The notes: generated by a model not told the origin, from the sequence alone. A stretch of DNA of 64,000 nt from Actinokineospora inagensis DSM 44258 (GCF_000482865.1 NZ_AXWW01000015.1:16732-80731); one strand, 5' to 3'; shown: positions 18,603 through 27,850, numbered from the stretch's first letter. Translations and numbers: made by a program.

Positions 18603-19379
18603 TCAGGTGGTGCCCGCGGCCTTGAGGCCCGCGTAGTCACCCGCGCCGAGCAGCCTGCGCGAGGTGTCGCACGGCGCGCTGGACGGGGTCATCGTCTGGG
18701 CGGCGTTGCGGACCTGGTCGACGTGCGCCAGCCCCGCGGTGTGCAGCCGCTCGTGGGTCATCGTGGTCTCCAGGTCGTAGAGTTGCCCCGCGCAGTTCGC
18801 GGGCTTGGTGGTGAACCACGTGTAGACGACGTTGTCGATCAGCGCGTCCGAGGCGATCACCTGGCCCTTGGCGTTGAAGAAGGTGCAGGTGTAGGCGAGC
18901 ACCTTCGGCGGCAGCGAACCCCAGCCGGTGACCGACTTGCCGTCGTTGCCGGTGCAGGTCAGGTCGCTGGCCACCTGCGGCTTGGCGGTGGCGGCGCCGC
19001 CGTACTTGTAGTCCGTGGTGAACGAGGTCGGCAGGTTGCAGCGGTTCTTGCCCTTCGCCACGTTGTCGCCCGCGTCGGTGATGGCCCCCAGGGCCGTGCT
19101 GGCGACCGCGGCGGGTGCGCCATCGCCGTTGTAGTACCAGGTGAAGGTGCCGCTGACTTTCCAGGTTTTCAGCGCGTAGCTCGAGTCGGTGCACGCGGTC
19201 GTGTCGTCGACCGGGCCCGCGGCCCCCGCGAACTGCGCGTCGTCCGCGTCCGCGGCGTAGATGGCCTCGCCGACGACGAACACCTGGTCGTGCGGTGCCG
19301 GGTCGGACGCCCTGGGTACGACCGCGACGGCTGCGGAGAGCGCGACGGCGGCGATGACGGTGACCTTGGTGCGGCGCAT
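18603..19379 (-). CDS. Secreted small metzincin-like metalloprotease (paralogue 1)
   Basis: A 258-residue protein with a signal peptide (MRRTKVTVIAAVALSAAVAVV) and several cysteines. At residues 209-219 it has HERLHTAGLAH, a full metzincin zinc motif HExxHxxGxxH, and Met230 in TMTP is placed like a Met-turn. This supports a secreted zinc endopeptidase. The rest matches no family I recognise by eye. A paralogue with about half of positions identical lies at 20506-21330, and an orphan response regulator sits between them on the opposite strand. GAAGGGG precedes the ATG. Confidence 0.75.
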   Translation of the reverse strand: MRRTKVTVIAAVALSAAVAVVPRASDPAPHDQVFVVGEAIYAADADDAQFAGAAGPVDDTTACTDSSYALKTWKVSGTFTWYYNGDGAPAAVASTALGAITDAGDNVAKGKNRCNLPTSFTTDYKYGGAATAKPQVASDLTCTGNDGKSVTGWGSLPPKVLAYTCTFFNAKGQVIASDALIDNVVYTWFTTKPANCAGQLYDLETTMTHERLHTAGLAHVDQVRNAAQTMTPSSAPCDTSRRLLGAGDYAGLKAAGTT

Positions 19380-19622
19380 GGTGACGGGCCCCTTCCATCC
19401 AGTGTCGTGTGGTGTGGGTCACTATCGACGTCACCCTGCGCCGGTTCGGGAGCGACGGGGTTGAGCGGACAGTTGCCGTTCGGTTGCAGAAAGTAGCCGC
19501 TTGTGGGTGACGGCGCGTCATGCAGGCCGCCGCCGCCGGATCTACGTTGGGATTGCGGACCGGGATCACGAACCGGGAACCACCGGGCGCACCCTGGGGG
19601 CTGACACCCATGTCGGAGGGGG
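19380..19622. other. Intergenic region between divergent metzincin and regulator genes
   Basis: About 240 bp between divergent starts. I see GGAGGGGG before the regulator and no clear operator or repeat. Confidence 0.4.
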
Positions 19623-20354
19623 GTGACCACGGCGATGGCCAGGATCCTCGCGGTCGACGACGACCCGGATGTCCTGGAGGTGCTGCGGGCGCTGTTCGAA
19701 CCCGCGGGCCACGACCTCGTGTGCGCGGACGACGGCCGCGCCGGTCTGCGCGCGCTGCACGAACAGCGACCGGACCTGATGTTGCTCGAACTCGGCGTCC
19801 CCGGGATGACCGGCTGGGCCGTGCTGCGCCGGGTCCGCGACCTGGCCGACCTGCCGGTTGTCCTGCTGACCGGCAACACCGGCGTCGCCGACAAGGTCCG
19901 CGGCCTGCGCGCGGGCGCCGACGACTACCTCACCAAACCGTTCTCGCCGAACGAACTGCTCGCCAGGGTCGAGGCCCTGCTGCGCCGCGCGGGCTGGACC
20001 GATGTCGCCCTGCGCCAGGTCTACGACGACGGCGTCGTCCGCATCGACCACCGCACCCGCCTCGTCACCGCCCGCGGCCGCGAGGTCGAGCTGACCGGCA
20101 CCGAGTTCCGCCTGCTCAACGTCCTCGTCCGGGACGCGGGCGCCGTGCTGAGCCTGCCCGACCTGCTCGCCTCGGTCTGGGACGACCCCACCGGCATCGC
20201 TCCCGACCGCGTCAAGTTCGCCGTCCTGCGCCTGCGCCGCAAGCTCGGCTGGTCCGGCAACGGCTCACCTTTGTCGGCGGTGCGCGGCGTCGGGTACCGC
20301 TACCGGCCGGGCGGGGTGGGCGCGGACGAGGTGAGCCCGCTCAGCTCCAGCTAG
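19623..20354 (+). CDS. OmpR/PhoB-type response regulator with Glu in place of phospho-Asp
   Basis: A 243-residue regulator: receiver domain (about 5-120) and winged-helix DNA-binding domain (about 135-228, ending RGVGYRYRPG). The acidic pocket (VDDDPD), Thr (LLTG) and Lys (TKPFSP) are kept, but the phosphorylation site reads LLELGVPG: Glu56 (codon 19788-19790) replaces Asp. Glu often mimics the phosphorylated state, so it may be constitutively active. No histidine kinase is adjacent. GTG 19623 follows GGAGG; ATG 19635 is an alternative. It lies between two paralogous secreted proteases, which are candidate targets. Confidence 0.9.
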   Translation: MTTAMARILAVDDDPDVLEVLRALFEPAGHDLVCADDGRAGLRALHEQRPDLMLLELGVPGMTGWAVLRRVRDLADLPVVLLTGNTGVADKVRGLRAGADDYLTKPFSPNELLARVEALLRRAGWTDVALRQVYDDGVVRIDHRTRLVTARGREVELTGTEFRLLNVLVRDAGAVLSLPDLLASVWDDPTGIAPDRVKFAVLRLRRKLGWSGNGSPLSAVRGVGYRYRPGGVGADEVSPLSSS

Positions 20355-20424
20355 TGGCCCGACCCAGGAGGTTGGCCGGGTCTCGACCTGCCCATACCCA
20401 ACCAACCTCCTGGGTCGAGCCACT
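20353..20424. terminator. Bidirectional terminator
   Basis: Arms 20353-20375 and 20402-20424 are 23 bp and pair with one mismatch around GACCCAGGAGGTTGG. It lies at the regulator stop and serves the converging metzincin gene as well. Confidence 0.85.
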
Positions 20425-20505
20425 GAAACCGGCCGTGCCCGCCCAGCGGAGGCTGGACGGGCACGGGGTTGGGGGTGGGAGAGAACCTGCGGGTGGTGGG
20501 GAGAG

Positions 20506-21330
20506 CTACTTGGTGGCGCTCGCTGCGGCCTTCAGACCGGCGTAGTCGCCCGCGGCGAGCAGGCGGCGGGAGGTGTCGCAGGGGGCGCTGGCCGGGGTCA
20601 TGACCTGGGCGGGGTCCTTGGCCTGGTCGACGTGGGCCAGGCCCGCGGTGTGCAGGCGCTCGTGGGTGAGGGTGGTCTGCAGGTCGTACTTGGCACCGGT
20701 GCAGTTGGCGGGCTTGGTGGTGAACCAGGTGTAGGCCACGTTGTCGATCAGGGTGTCGGAGGCGACCACCACGCCGCGGGCGTTGTAGTACGTGCAGGTG
20801 TAGGCGAGGACCTTGGTGGGCAGCGCGCCCCACCCGGTGACCGACTTGCCGTCGTTGCCGGTGCAGGTGCCGTTCGAGGCGACCTGCGGCTTGACGGTGG
20901 TGGTGCCGCCGTAGGTGAAGGTGCTGGTGGTGCTGGTGCTGGTCGGGAGGCCGCAGCGGTTGGTGCCCTTGGCCACGGTGGTGGTGGCGGCCTTGATGGT
21001 GTCCAGCGCGGTGCCCGCGACGGTGGTCGGGACGCCGGTGCCGTTGTACAGCCAGGTCAGGGTGCCGACCTTCCAGGACTTCAGCGCGTAGGTCTTGTCG
21101 GTGCAGGAGGTGTCGGTCGCGGCCGCGGCGGTGGACGTGGTGTTCGCGTCGCCGGTGCTGAAGTAGTCGGTGGTCGCGGCCGGGGTGCCGTCGCCGTCGA
21201 AGGTGTAGGCGGTGGCGGCGACGTAGAGGCCCTGGTCGTCGGCGGCGTTGGCGACCGGCTGCTCGGCCAGGAGGACGCTGCTGGCAGCGAGCACGGTGGC
21301 GAGTGCGGCGATCGTCTTGCTGCGGCGCAT
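20506..21330 (-). CDS. Secreted small metzincin-like metalloprotease (paralogue 2)
   Basis: A 274-residue secreted protein with a signal peptide ending near PVANA. It has the same HERLHTAGLAH zinc motif (223-233) and a Met in VMTP as paralogue 1, with the same cysteine pattern and C-terminus (DYAGLKAA). The N-terminal quarter has diverged and carries Thr/Ala-rich insertions. The pair probably arose by local duplication, with the response regulator between them. Activity is predicted only from the motif. Confidence 0.75.
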   Translation of the reverse strand: MRRSKTIAALATVLAASSVLLAEQPVANAADDQGLYVAATAYTFDGDGTPAATTDYFSTGDANTTSTAAAATDTSCTDKTYALKSWKVGTLTWLYNGTGVPTTVAGTALDTIKAATTTVAKGTNRCGLPTSTSTTSTFTYGGTTTVKPQVASNGTCTGNDGKSVTGWGALPTKVLAYTCTYYNARGVVVASDTLIDNVAYTWFTTKPANCTGAKYDLQTTLTHERLHTAGLAHVDQAKDPAQVMTPASAPCDTSRRLLAAGDYAGLKAAASATK

Positions 21331-21448
21331 CGGTGTTCCCCTTCGGCTTCCTGGCTTGATGGGACAAGCCTGTTGGCCGGGGGGAGCGGACCGGGTACGC
21401 GGGCGGGTGTGTTTCGGGTGCGCTGCTTCCGTTCAGTGAATCCGCAGG

Positions 21449-23284
21449 TCAGGACCAGGAAATCTGTTCCAGGGCGGTCAGCGGGGCGCCGGTGGTGGCC
21501 GGGGCGGTGTCGGCGGCGAGCAGGGCGTCGGGGAAGGTGAGCGAGACCCGCTGCGCCAGGTCGGTCAGCGCAACCTGGTAGACCCGGAACTCGGCGAAGT
21601 CCAGCGCTTCCAACTCGTCCAGGTTCTGGCTCAGCACGAACGCGCTCGCCTTGAGCGCGCCGCCCTGCACCGAGGCGATGACCTTCCAGTACTCCCTGGG
21701 CAGCAGGGCGCCGCGGTAGGGCCGGTCGTCCTGGCGCAGCACCGGGCCGCCGAACACGCTGATCCGCAGGTGGTCGACCTCGACGTCGGCGTAGATGGCG
21801 TCTTCCAGCTTGCCCCACAGCCCGTCGCGCATGCTCTGGTTGAAGTCGTCCATCTGCGGGGTGATGTTGGTGAAGTAGAAGGAGTCCCGGTTGGCGCGCT
21901 GGGCGTCCGGGCCCCAGGTCAGGTCCGCGCGGCGGGCGATGTGGCCGCGGTCGAGCCGGTTGTCCTTGTAGACCTCGTCGCCGGTCTGCGCGGTCGCCGG
22001 GATGCGCGGGTCCTTGACGAACTGGAGGCCGGTGCGGGCCAGTTTCTGCATCTGCTTGCCGTCGACGTTCCACGCGACCCACAGCGCGAACTTGCGCGCG
22101 GTGCTCAACGCCAGCGAGAAGTGGGTGTAGTCGATCTTCGTGGACCCGTTGAGGACGAACGCGTCCCGCGCGGTCGTCGCGGCGAACCCGGGCGCGGGCA
22201 GCGCGAGGCCGAGGAACTGGGCGTCGTAGCCTGCGGCCTTGGCCGGTTTCGCGGCCTTCGCGGCCTCGATGTCCTCGGCCGCCGGGCGGCGCAGCGAGAC
22301 CTGCAGCTTGTCGAACACCGACTGGGGCAGGCAGGCCAGCGCGTGCTCGTCCGGGTCGCCGGAGCCCTCACCGGCGAAGTGCAGGCCCGCCAACACCTTC
22401 GCGGGCCTGCCGTTGCCGGACTTGAACAGCCACGCCGCGCCCGAGTCGCCGCCCTGGCTGATCTGCCCGCCCGCGGGCTTGTGCGCCGGGTCGACGCCGA
22501 TCTCGAAGCAGCCGACCTGCTGCACGCCGGCCGAGCCGCCGTAGTCCAGCTTGACGATCGTGTCGACCCTGCGCACCACGCCGTGCGTGACGCCGCTGGT
22601 CCGACCGCTCTTGACGACCTTGTCGCCCAGTTCCGGGTCGCCGATGTCCTCGGGTGCCACGTCGATGCCCAGCACCGACGGGTCGATCCCGCGTCCCACG
22701 ACGGTCGCCACCGCCGCGTCCCCGGCGATGCCCAGGTAGGAGCGGGTCAGCTTGCCCAGGCCGTTGCGGTCGACGCGGTTGTCGTCGTAGGCGCCCGGCT
22801 GCACCACCTCGTCGCCGAGGACACCGGCCGCGCCGTTGAGCACGTGCCAGTTGCTGAGCACGTAAGGGGTTCCGTCTGCCTTGTCGTAGACGATGGCACC
22901 GATTGTGCCGCAGGTGACCTTCGGGTGCCCCACGCTCACCCCCGGCCGCACCGGATCGATCCGCACCTTGCGGTCGTCGGCCTGAGCTTCCTCGACGACC
23001 TTGAAGCTGGGCCGGTAGGAGCGCTCCAGGACGTCGGTGGGCACCTCGACCCCGGCGACGGTGATGCTTTCCGGCAGGGCGGTCGTGTTCAACCCGGGCA
23101 GCGCCTCCAGGCTGACCTTCGTGCCGACGGTGAACTGCACGGCGACCTGGTCGGTGTGCCTGCCGTCGACGACCTTGTGCCCGATGCCGATCGAGGTGAC
23201 GTTCGGGTCCGCGAGGTAGGCCGCCCCCCGGGTGCGGACGAAGTCGCGTAACGCGCCGGTCAGGTCAGTGTTGTCCGGGGCCAT
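21449..23284 (-). CDS. Trypsin-like protease fused to DRGH (NUC1) nuclease
   Basis: A 611-residue two-domain protein. Residues about 120-320 form a chymotrypsin-fold protease with candidate triad His147 (SNWHVLN), Asp189 (GDAAVA) and Ser281 (GGDSGAAW). Residues about 385-600 are a DNA/RNA non-specific endonuclease with DRGH (445-448) and the magnesium Asn in TNITPQMDDFN. I see no signal peptide, which is unusual for either domain alone. ATG 23284 follows GGAGG. Possible roles are release of the nuclease by self-cleavage, nutrient nucleic-acid use after non-classical export, or a defence effector. Domains are firm, role is open. Confidence 0.85.
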   Translation of the reverse strand: MAPDNTDLTGALRDFVRTRGAAYLADPNVTSIGIGHKVVDGRHTDQVAVQFTVGTKVSLEALPGLNTTALPESITVAGVEVPTDVLERSYRPSFKVVEEAQADDRKVRIDPVRPGVSVGHPKVTCGTIGAIVYDKADGTPYVLSNWHVLNGAAGVLGDEVVQPGAYDDNRVDRNGLGKLTRSYLGIAGDAAVATVVGRGIDPSVLGIDVAPEDIGDPELGDKVVKSGRTSGVTHGVVRRVDTIVKLDYGGSAGVQQVGCFEIGVDPAHKPAGGQISQGGDSGAAWLFKSGNGRPAKVLAGLHFAGEGSGDPDEHALACLPQSVFDKLQVSLRRPAAEDIEAAKAAKPAKAAGYDAQFLGLALPAPGFAATTARDAFVLNGSTKIDYTHFSLALSTARKFALWVAWNVDGKQMQKLARTGLQFVKDPRIPATAQTGDEVYKDNRLDRGHIARRADLTWGPDAQRANRDSFYFTNITPQMDDFNQSMRDGLWGKLEDAIYADVEVDHLRISVFGGPVLRQDDRPYRGALLPREYWKVIASVQGGALKASAFVLSQNLDELEALDFAEFRVYQVALTDLAQRVSLTFPDALLAADTAPATTGAPLTALEQISWS

Positions 23285-23741
23285 GACGGCCTCCTTCACG
23301 CGCCGGGGGAACCGACGATGCGCGTGCTCACGCATCGTTGGCAAGGGTCCTGGATCAAGGGGCAGCGCGGACAGCACGGAGGGGCGAAATGCGGGTGTCC
23401 AACAGGCCAGCGGCAGTCGAACCCAACCGGCCGGAGCCTGTGGCGACGTGGGATGTCAAGTCGGGAACGATGCCGGGTGGGGACGTGGGGGTGGGTGGTG
23501 GGAGGGAGGGTTCCGGCGGTGGGCGGTGGTACAACCCGGACCGTCCGGTGCGGACGGTGTACGGGTCGGCTACCTGGTGTTGGTCCCGTCAGGGGTTCCA
23601 GGACTTGGACCGGACGCTTCCCTGTGTGGGTGAGCCGGTACTCTCCTAACTCGCGTACCGCGTGCGATTGCTGGCCCTGAGTTAGATTGATCTTGAATTG
23701 ATCGAGCCTGTCACTCGCCGGGGGATAGTCCGTGCGGTGGG
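23285..23741. other. Intergenic region upstream of conservon
   Basis: About 460 bp between divergent genes. Short G-rich frames here lack binding sites and are not credible. The last ~80 bp before cvnA are relatively AT-rich (attgatcttgaattgatc, 23687-23704) and probably hold its promoter, but no clear -10/-35 pair can be fixed. Confidence 0.4.
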
Positions 23742-26357
23742 GTGAGTGGCAGTCGACGAGTGTGGAGAGCTGTGAAGCGGAACAGCGGGTCGCCCGCGAA
23801 GTCGACCACGACGATCCGGTCCCGGCTCACCGGCGTCGTGGTGGTGCCCAGCGTGATCCTGCTGGTCATGTGGGCGGTGTTCTCCTCCTACACCGTGTTC
23901 GACGGCATCTACCTCAAGGCGATCACCAACGGCGTCAAGGACGCCTCCATCCCCTCGGTCGACACCTTCGCCGCCCTCGAACGCGAGCGGCAGCTCACCA
24001 TGACCGTGCTCAGCACGCCCAACCCGGACACGCTCGCGCTCAAGACCCAGCAGCAGGCCACCGACAAGGCCATCCAGGACCTGCGGACCGCGCTGGAGGC
24101 CCTGTCCAACGACGCGCCCGCCGAGGTCAGCGCCCGGGTCCAGGCGCTCAACCAGGCGCTGTCCCCGTTGCCGCAGCGCCGCGCCCAGGTCGAGTCCGGG
24201 CACGCCGACAAGATCGAGATCTACACCTACTACAACTCCGTGCTGGACGCGGGCACCGCGCTGTTCGACACCCAGGCGCGCAGCCTGCCGGACGTGGTCG
24301 CCGTGCAGTCCGGGCTCACCGCGACCGACATCTTCCGCGCCGCCGACCGGATGTCGCGCGCGTCGTCGCTGGGCTCGGCCGCCATCGCGAGCGGCACGTT
24401 CACCCCGAGCGACCACGTCGAGTTCGCCACCCTGGTCGGCTTCTACCGCACCTCGGTCGCCACGACCGTCACCTCGAGCACCGACCAGGTCCGCGCGCAC
24501 TACCAGCGGTTGACCGGCTCGGAGTCCTGGCTGCGGCTCACCGCGTCCGAGAACGCCCTCATCGGCGCCGCCCCGAACACCGACACCGGCCGCGCCACCA
24601 ACGGCAGGCGCGCCGAACCGGCCACGCTGCCGATCGGCCTCGCCGACTGGGAGGCCACCACCCAGTCGGTGTCCGAGGAGCTGCTGAAGCTGGCCATCGA
24701 GGAGGCCAGCGACGGCGTGCAGTTGGGTCTGCAGCGCGCCGACGACAAGTTCTTCCAGGTGATCATCGGCAGCCTGATCGCGCTGCTGGCCGTGGTCACC
24801 GGCATCGTGCTGGCCGTGCGGATCTCCCGCAGGCTGGTCAACAAGGCCCTGGTCACCCGGCTCGACCAGCTCAAGAACGACTCGCTGCGGCTGGCGCACG
24901 AGATGCTGCCCGGCATCGTCGACCGGCTCCGCCTGGGCGAACGGGTGGACGTGGGCACCGAGGTGCCGCCGCTGGACTACGGCACCGACGAGATCGGCCA
25001 GGTGGCCGACGCGTTCAACGCCGCCCAGTACACCGCCATCGCCGCCGCCGTGAAGGAGAGCCAGGCCCGCGAGGGCGTCAACCGCGTCTTCCTCGGCATC
25101 GCGCACCGCCACCAGGGCCTGGTACACCGCCAGCTCAAGATCCTGGACAAGATGGAGCGCGAGGAGGAGAACGCCGAGCACCTCGACTCGCTGTTCCAGC
25201 TCGACCACCTCGCCACCCGCGCCAGGCGCAACGCGGAGAACCTGATCATCCTGGCCGGCGAGCAGCCCGGCCGCCAGTGGCGCAAACCCGTGCGGCTGCT
25301 CGACATCCTGCGCGCCGCGGTCGCCGAGACCGAGCAGTACGTGCGGGTCCGGGTCCGCCAGGTGCCGGACGTGGCGCTCAACGGCGTCGCCGTCGCCGAC
25401 ACCATCCACCTGGTCGCCGAGCTGGTCGACAACGCCGCGTCGTTCTCGCCGCCGCGTTCCCAGGTCGAGGTCTACACCAGCCAGGTGTCCGGCGGGGTCG
25501 TGGTGGAGATCGAGGACCACGGCCTGGGCATGACCGCCGAGGACCGTGAGCAGGCCAACCAGATGCTCGCCCACCCGCCCGAGTTCGACGCGATGGCGCT
25601 GCGCGGCGAGTCCCGGCTCGGTCTGTTCGTGGTGGCCCGGCTGGCCGCGCGCCGCGCGATCCGGGTGGAGCTGCGCGAGTCGCCCTACGGCGGCACGGTC
25701 GCGCTGGTGTTCATCCCGGCCGACATCGTCGCCGACACCCCGGAGTTCGTGCCGGAGAGCGACACCCCCAGCCCGCGCCCGCGCAAGGCCATCGACCGCG
25801 CGGCGACCCTCGCCGACGACACGCTGGTCGAGCTGGTGCCGGGCGGGCAGCGCGGCGGCATCGACAAGTTCTGGTCCGACGCGCCCGATGACGCTCCGTC
25901 CGCGGATTTCACGGCCGACCTGGCACAGTGGCCGTTGACGGACGAGGAGGCGCCCGCGGGCGCCATGGACGCAAGCGGGGTCGAGAACGGGGTGGGCGAC
26001 TCGTCGCACACGGACAACCGCCTCGGCATGGTCATCGGTCCGGTCGACGGCGCAGTCGACCGCAACGCCGACCGCCACGTCGAGGGCACGCGGTCCGACG
26101 CAGCCAGGGCGGACGAGCCTGCCGGGGTGGACGGGCTCGCCGACGCGGGGCCGTCGGCGCCGGGGGAGCGGCCCCGGTTGCCGCGCCGCAAGCGGCAGCA
26201 GAACCTGGCGCCGCAGTTGCGGGCCGAGCCGTTGCTGCCGGACCTGGCGGCCGACCCGGACCTCAGCGAGCAGAACGCCGAACGGGTGCGGGACACGATG
26301 GCCGCGTTCCAGCGCGGCACCAGGCAGGCGCGGCGCACCGACGGGGCGCAGCAGTGA
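23742..26357 (+). CDS. cvnA: Conservon sensor kinase-like protein CvnA
   Basis: An 871-residue membrane sensor. Membrane helices lie near residues 29-50 and 337-359, flanking an extracellular helical NIT-type sensor domain. The cytoplasmic part has a HAMP-like linker, the segment HRHQGLVHRQLKILDKME and a HATPase domain with N-box ELVDNAASFSPP (about 556-570) and DHGLGM. The last ~190 residues are a disordered tail. In Streptomyces, CvnA acts with CvnB, CvnC and the GTPase CvnD as a membrane signalling complex affecting development and antibiotics. GTG 23742 is given; GTG 23772 with GGAGAG upstream is a real alternative. Confidence 0.92.
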   Translation: MSGSRRVWRAVKRNSGSPAKSTTTIRSRLTGVVVVPSVILLVMWAVFSSYTVFDGIYLKAITNGVKDASIPSVDTFAALERERQLTMTVLSTPNPDTLALKTQQQATDKAIQDLRTALEALSNDAPAEVSARVQALNQALSPLPQRRAQVESGHADKIEIYTYYNSVLDAGTALFDTQARSLPDVVAVQSGLTATDIFRAADRMSRASSLGSAAIASGTFTPSDHVEFATLVGFYRTSVATTVTSSTDQVRAHYQRLTGSESWLRLTASENALIGAAPNTDTGRATNGRRAEPATLPIGLADWEATTQSVSEELLKLAIEEASDGVQLGLQRADDKFFQVIIGSLIALLAVVTGIVLAVRISRRLVNKALVTRLDQLKNDSLRLAHEMLPGIVDRLRLGERVDVGTEVPPLDYGTDEIGQVADAFNAAQYTAIAAAVKESQAREGVNRVFLGIAHRHQGLVHRQLKILDKMEREEENAEHLDSLFQLDHLATRARRNAENLIILAGEQPGRQWRKPVRLLDILRAAVAETEQYVRVRVRQVPDVALNGVAVADTIHLVAELVDNAASFSPPRSQVEVYTSQVSGGVVVEIEDHGLGMTAEDREQANQMLAHPPEFDAMALRGESRLGLFVVARLAARRAIRVELRESPYGGTVALVFIPADIVADTPEFVPESDTPSPRPRKAIDRAATLADDTLVELVPGGQRGGIDKFWSDAPDDAPSADFTADLAQWPLTDEEAPAGAMDASGVENGVGDSSHTDNRLGMVIGPVDGAVDRNADRHVEGTRSDAARADEPAGVDGLADAGPSAPGERPRLPRRKRQQNLAPQLRAEPLLPDLAADPDLSEQNAERVRDTMAAFQRGTRQARRTDGAQQ

Positions 26358-26416
26358 ACCCCCCTGGCGCGGCGGTGGGGTCGACGGCGGGGACGATCGC
26401 GAAGGGACAGACCGAG

Positions 26417-26851
26417 GTGAACGACAAGATCGGCCAGGACCAGCAGCTCAACTGGCTTTTGGACGACCTGGTCCGCAGGGTGGTGGGGATCCGCCACTCG
26501 GTCGTGCTCTCCGCAGACGGGCTGCTGCTCGGCCGCTCCGCGGAGCTGTCCAAGGACGACTCCGAGCACCTGTCGGCGATGGCGTCGGCGTTCCAGAGCC
26601 TGGCCCGCGGCACCGGCCGCCAGTTCGGCGGCGGCCAGGTCCGGCAGACCATCGTGGAGATGGACCACGCGTACCTGTTCGTCACCGCGGCGGGCCGCGG
26701 CGCCTGCCTCGCGGTGCTCGGCGAGGAGGACGCGGACGTGGGCATGATCGCCTACGAGATGAACATGCTGGTCAAGCGGGTCGGCGCGCACCTGGCCTCG
26801 GCCCCGCGCGGCGGCGCGTCGCTCACCGTCCCCGGCCGCCGTCCGTCGTGA
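26417..26851 (+). CDS. cvnB: Roadblock/LC7 protein CvnB
   Basis: A 144-residue Roadblock/LC7 domain protein. The core LNWLLDDLVRRVVGIRHSVVLSADGLLL is typical. These proteins partner small GTPases of the MglB type and probably modulate CvnD. GTG 26417 is chosen (AAGGG upstream, normal family length); an earlier GTG at 26354 would overlap the cvnA stop. The gene ends in a TGATG overlap with cvnC. Confidence 0.92.
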   Translation: MNDKIGQDQQLNWLLDDLVRRVVGIRHSVVLSADGLLLGRSAELSKDDSEHLSAMASAFQSLARGTGRQFGGGQVRQTIVEMDHAYLFVTAAGRGACLAVLGEEDADVGMIAYEMNMLVKRVGAHLASAPRGGASLTVPGRRPS

Positions 26852-27222
26852 TGTCCGGCGAGGGCGACTGGTGGTTCGACGAGGCCGCCGGGCCCATGGT
26901 CCGGCCCTACGCGATGACCAGGGGCCGGACCCGACCCAACGCGCCGAACCTGAACCTGGTCACCCAGGTCCGGGCGACCCGCAGGCCGTCGGACCCGTCC
27001 ACGCTGACCCCGGAGCACCTGCGGATCGTCGAGCTCTGCCAGGTGCCGCTCTCGGTCGCCGAGGTGGCCGCCTACCTGAACGTGCCGCTGGTGGTGGTCA
27101 AGGTGCTCATCTCCGACCTGATCGAACGCGGCGACGTGCAGACCGGGGCGCTGTTCCAAACCTCGGAGATCGCCGACACGAAGCTCCTGCAAGCGGTACT
27201 CGATGGCATTCGGAGGATCTGA
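26848..27222 (+). CDS. cvnC: DUF742 protein CvnC
   Basis: A 124-residue DUF742 protein. The central winged-helix-like region EHLRIVELCQVPLSVAEVAA is characteristic, and the protein always occurs between cvnB and cvnD in conservons. Its biochemical role is not settled; it is thought to bind within the Cvn complex. It overlaps cvnB by four bases and its 3' end runs past the frame in which cvnD could begin. Confidence 0.92.
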   Translation: MMSGEGDWWFDEAAGPMVRPYAMTRGRTRPNAPNLNLVTQVRATRRPSDPSTLTPEHLRIVELCQVPLSVAEVAAYLNVPLVVVKVLISDLIERGDVQTGALFQTSEIADTKLLQAVLDGIRRI

Positions 27223-27226
27223 ACAG

Positions 27227-27799
27227 GTGAGCGACACCCCGGTGGTCCCCACCTCCATCAAGATCGTCGTGGCGGGCGGCTTCGGCGTCGGCAAGACCAC
27301 CATGGTCAACTCGGTCAGCGAGATCCCGCCGCTGCGCACCGAGGAGGTGCTGACCGAGGCAGGCGTCGGCATCGACGACATGCGCGGCATCGAGGGCAAG
27401 GAGACCACCACGGTCGCCCTGGACTTCGGCCGCATCACCATCAACGCGCAGGTCGTGCTGTACCTGTTCGGCACGCCGGGGCAGAACCGGTTCTGGTTCA
27501 TGTGGGACGAGTTGGCGCACGGCGCGCTCGGCGCGATCGTGCTCGTCGACACCCGCCGCCTGGACTCCAGCTTCCCGTCGATCGACTTCTTCGAGCGCCG
27601 CGACATCCCGTTCATCATCGCGGTCAACGGGTTCGAGGGCGCCTGGGAGCACACGGTCGACGAGGTCCGCCAGGCCCTGGACATCGACCCGGGCGTGCCG
27701 GTGGTCAACTGCGACGCGCGGGTGCGGGAGTCGAGCAAGGACGTGCTGGTGCACCTCGTGCAGTACACCATGGACCTGCTGGACAAGGCGCCGGTCTGA
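27227..27799 (+). CDS. cvnD: Small Ras-like GTPase CvnD
   Basis: A 190-residue GTPase. The P-loop is GGFGVGKTT, and the second motif is YLFGTPGQNRF, where conservon GTPases have GTPGQ in place of the Ras DxxG-Q. It is the GTP-dependent switch of the conservon. GTG 27227 follows GGAGG; an in-frame ATG at 27203 inside cvnC is possible. With its upstream three genes it forms a complete cvnABCD set. Confidence 0.92.
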   Translation: MSDTPVVPTSIKIVVAGGFGVGKTTMVNSVSEIPPLRTEEVLTEAGVGIDDMRGIEGKETTTVALDFGRITINAQVVLYLFGTPGQNRFWFMWDELAHGALGAIVLVDTRRLDSSFPSIDFFERRDIPFIIAVNGFEGAWEHTVDEVRQALDIDPGVPVVNCDARVRESSKDVLVHLVQYTMDLLDKAPV

Positions 27800-27837
27800 G
27801 CCCGCGCGGGTTCCGGACACCGAACCGGACACCGTGT

Positions 27838-27843
27838 TAGCGT
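27838..27843 (+). promoter_or_regulatory. -10 element of leaderless promoter
   Basis: TAGCGT sits seven bases before the ATG at 27851. Confidence 0.55.
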
Positions 27844-27850
27844 GGGTGGC

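Noticed and set aside
23232-23680. Overlapping Gly/Arg/Thr-rich frames before cvnA
   Set aside because: Three frames are open at once because of high GC; none has a binding site or recognisable motif.
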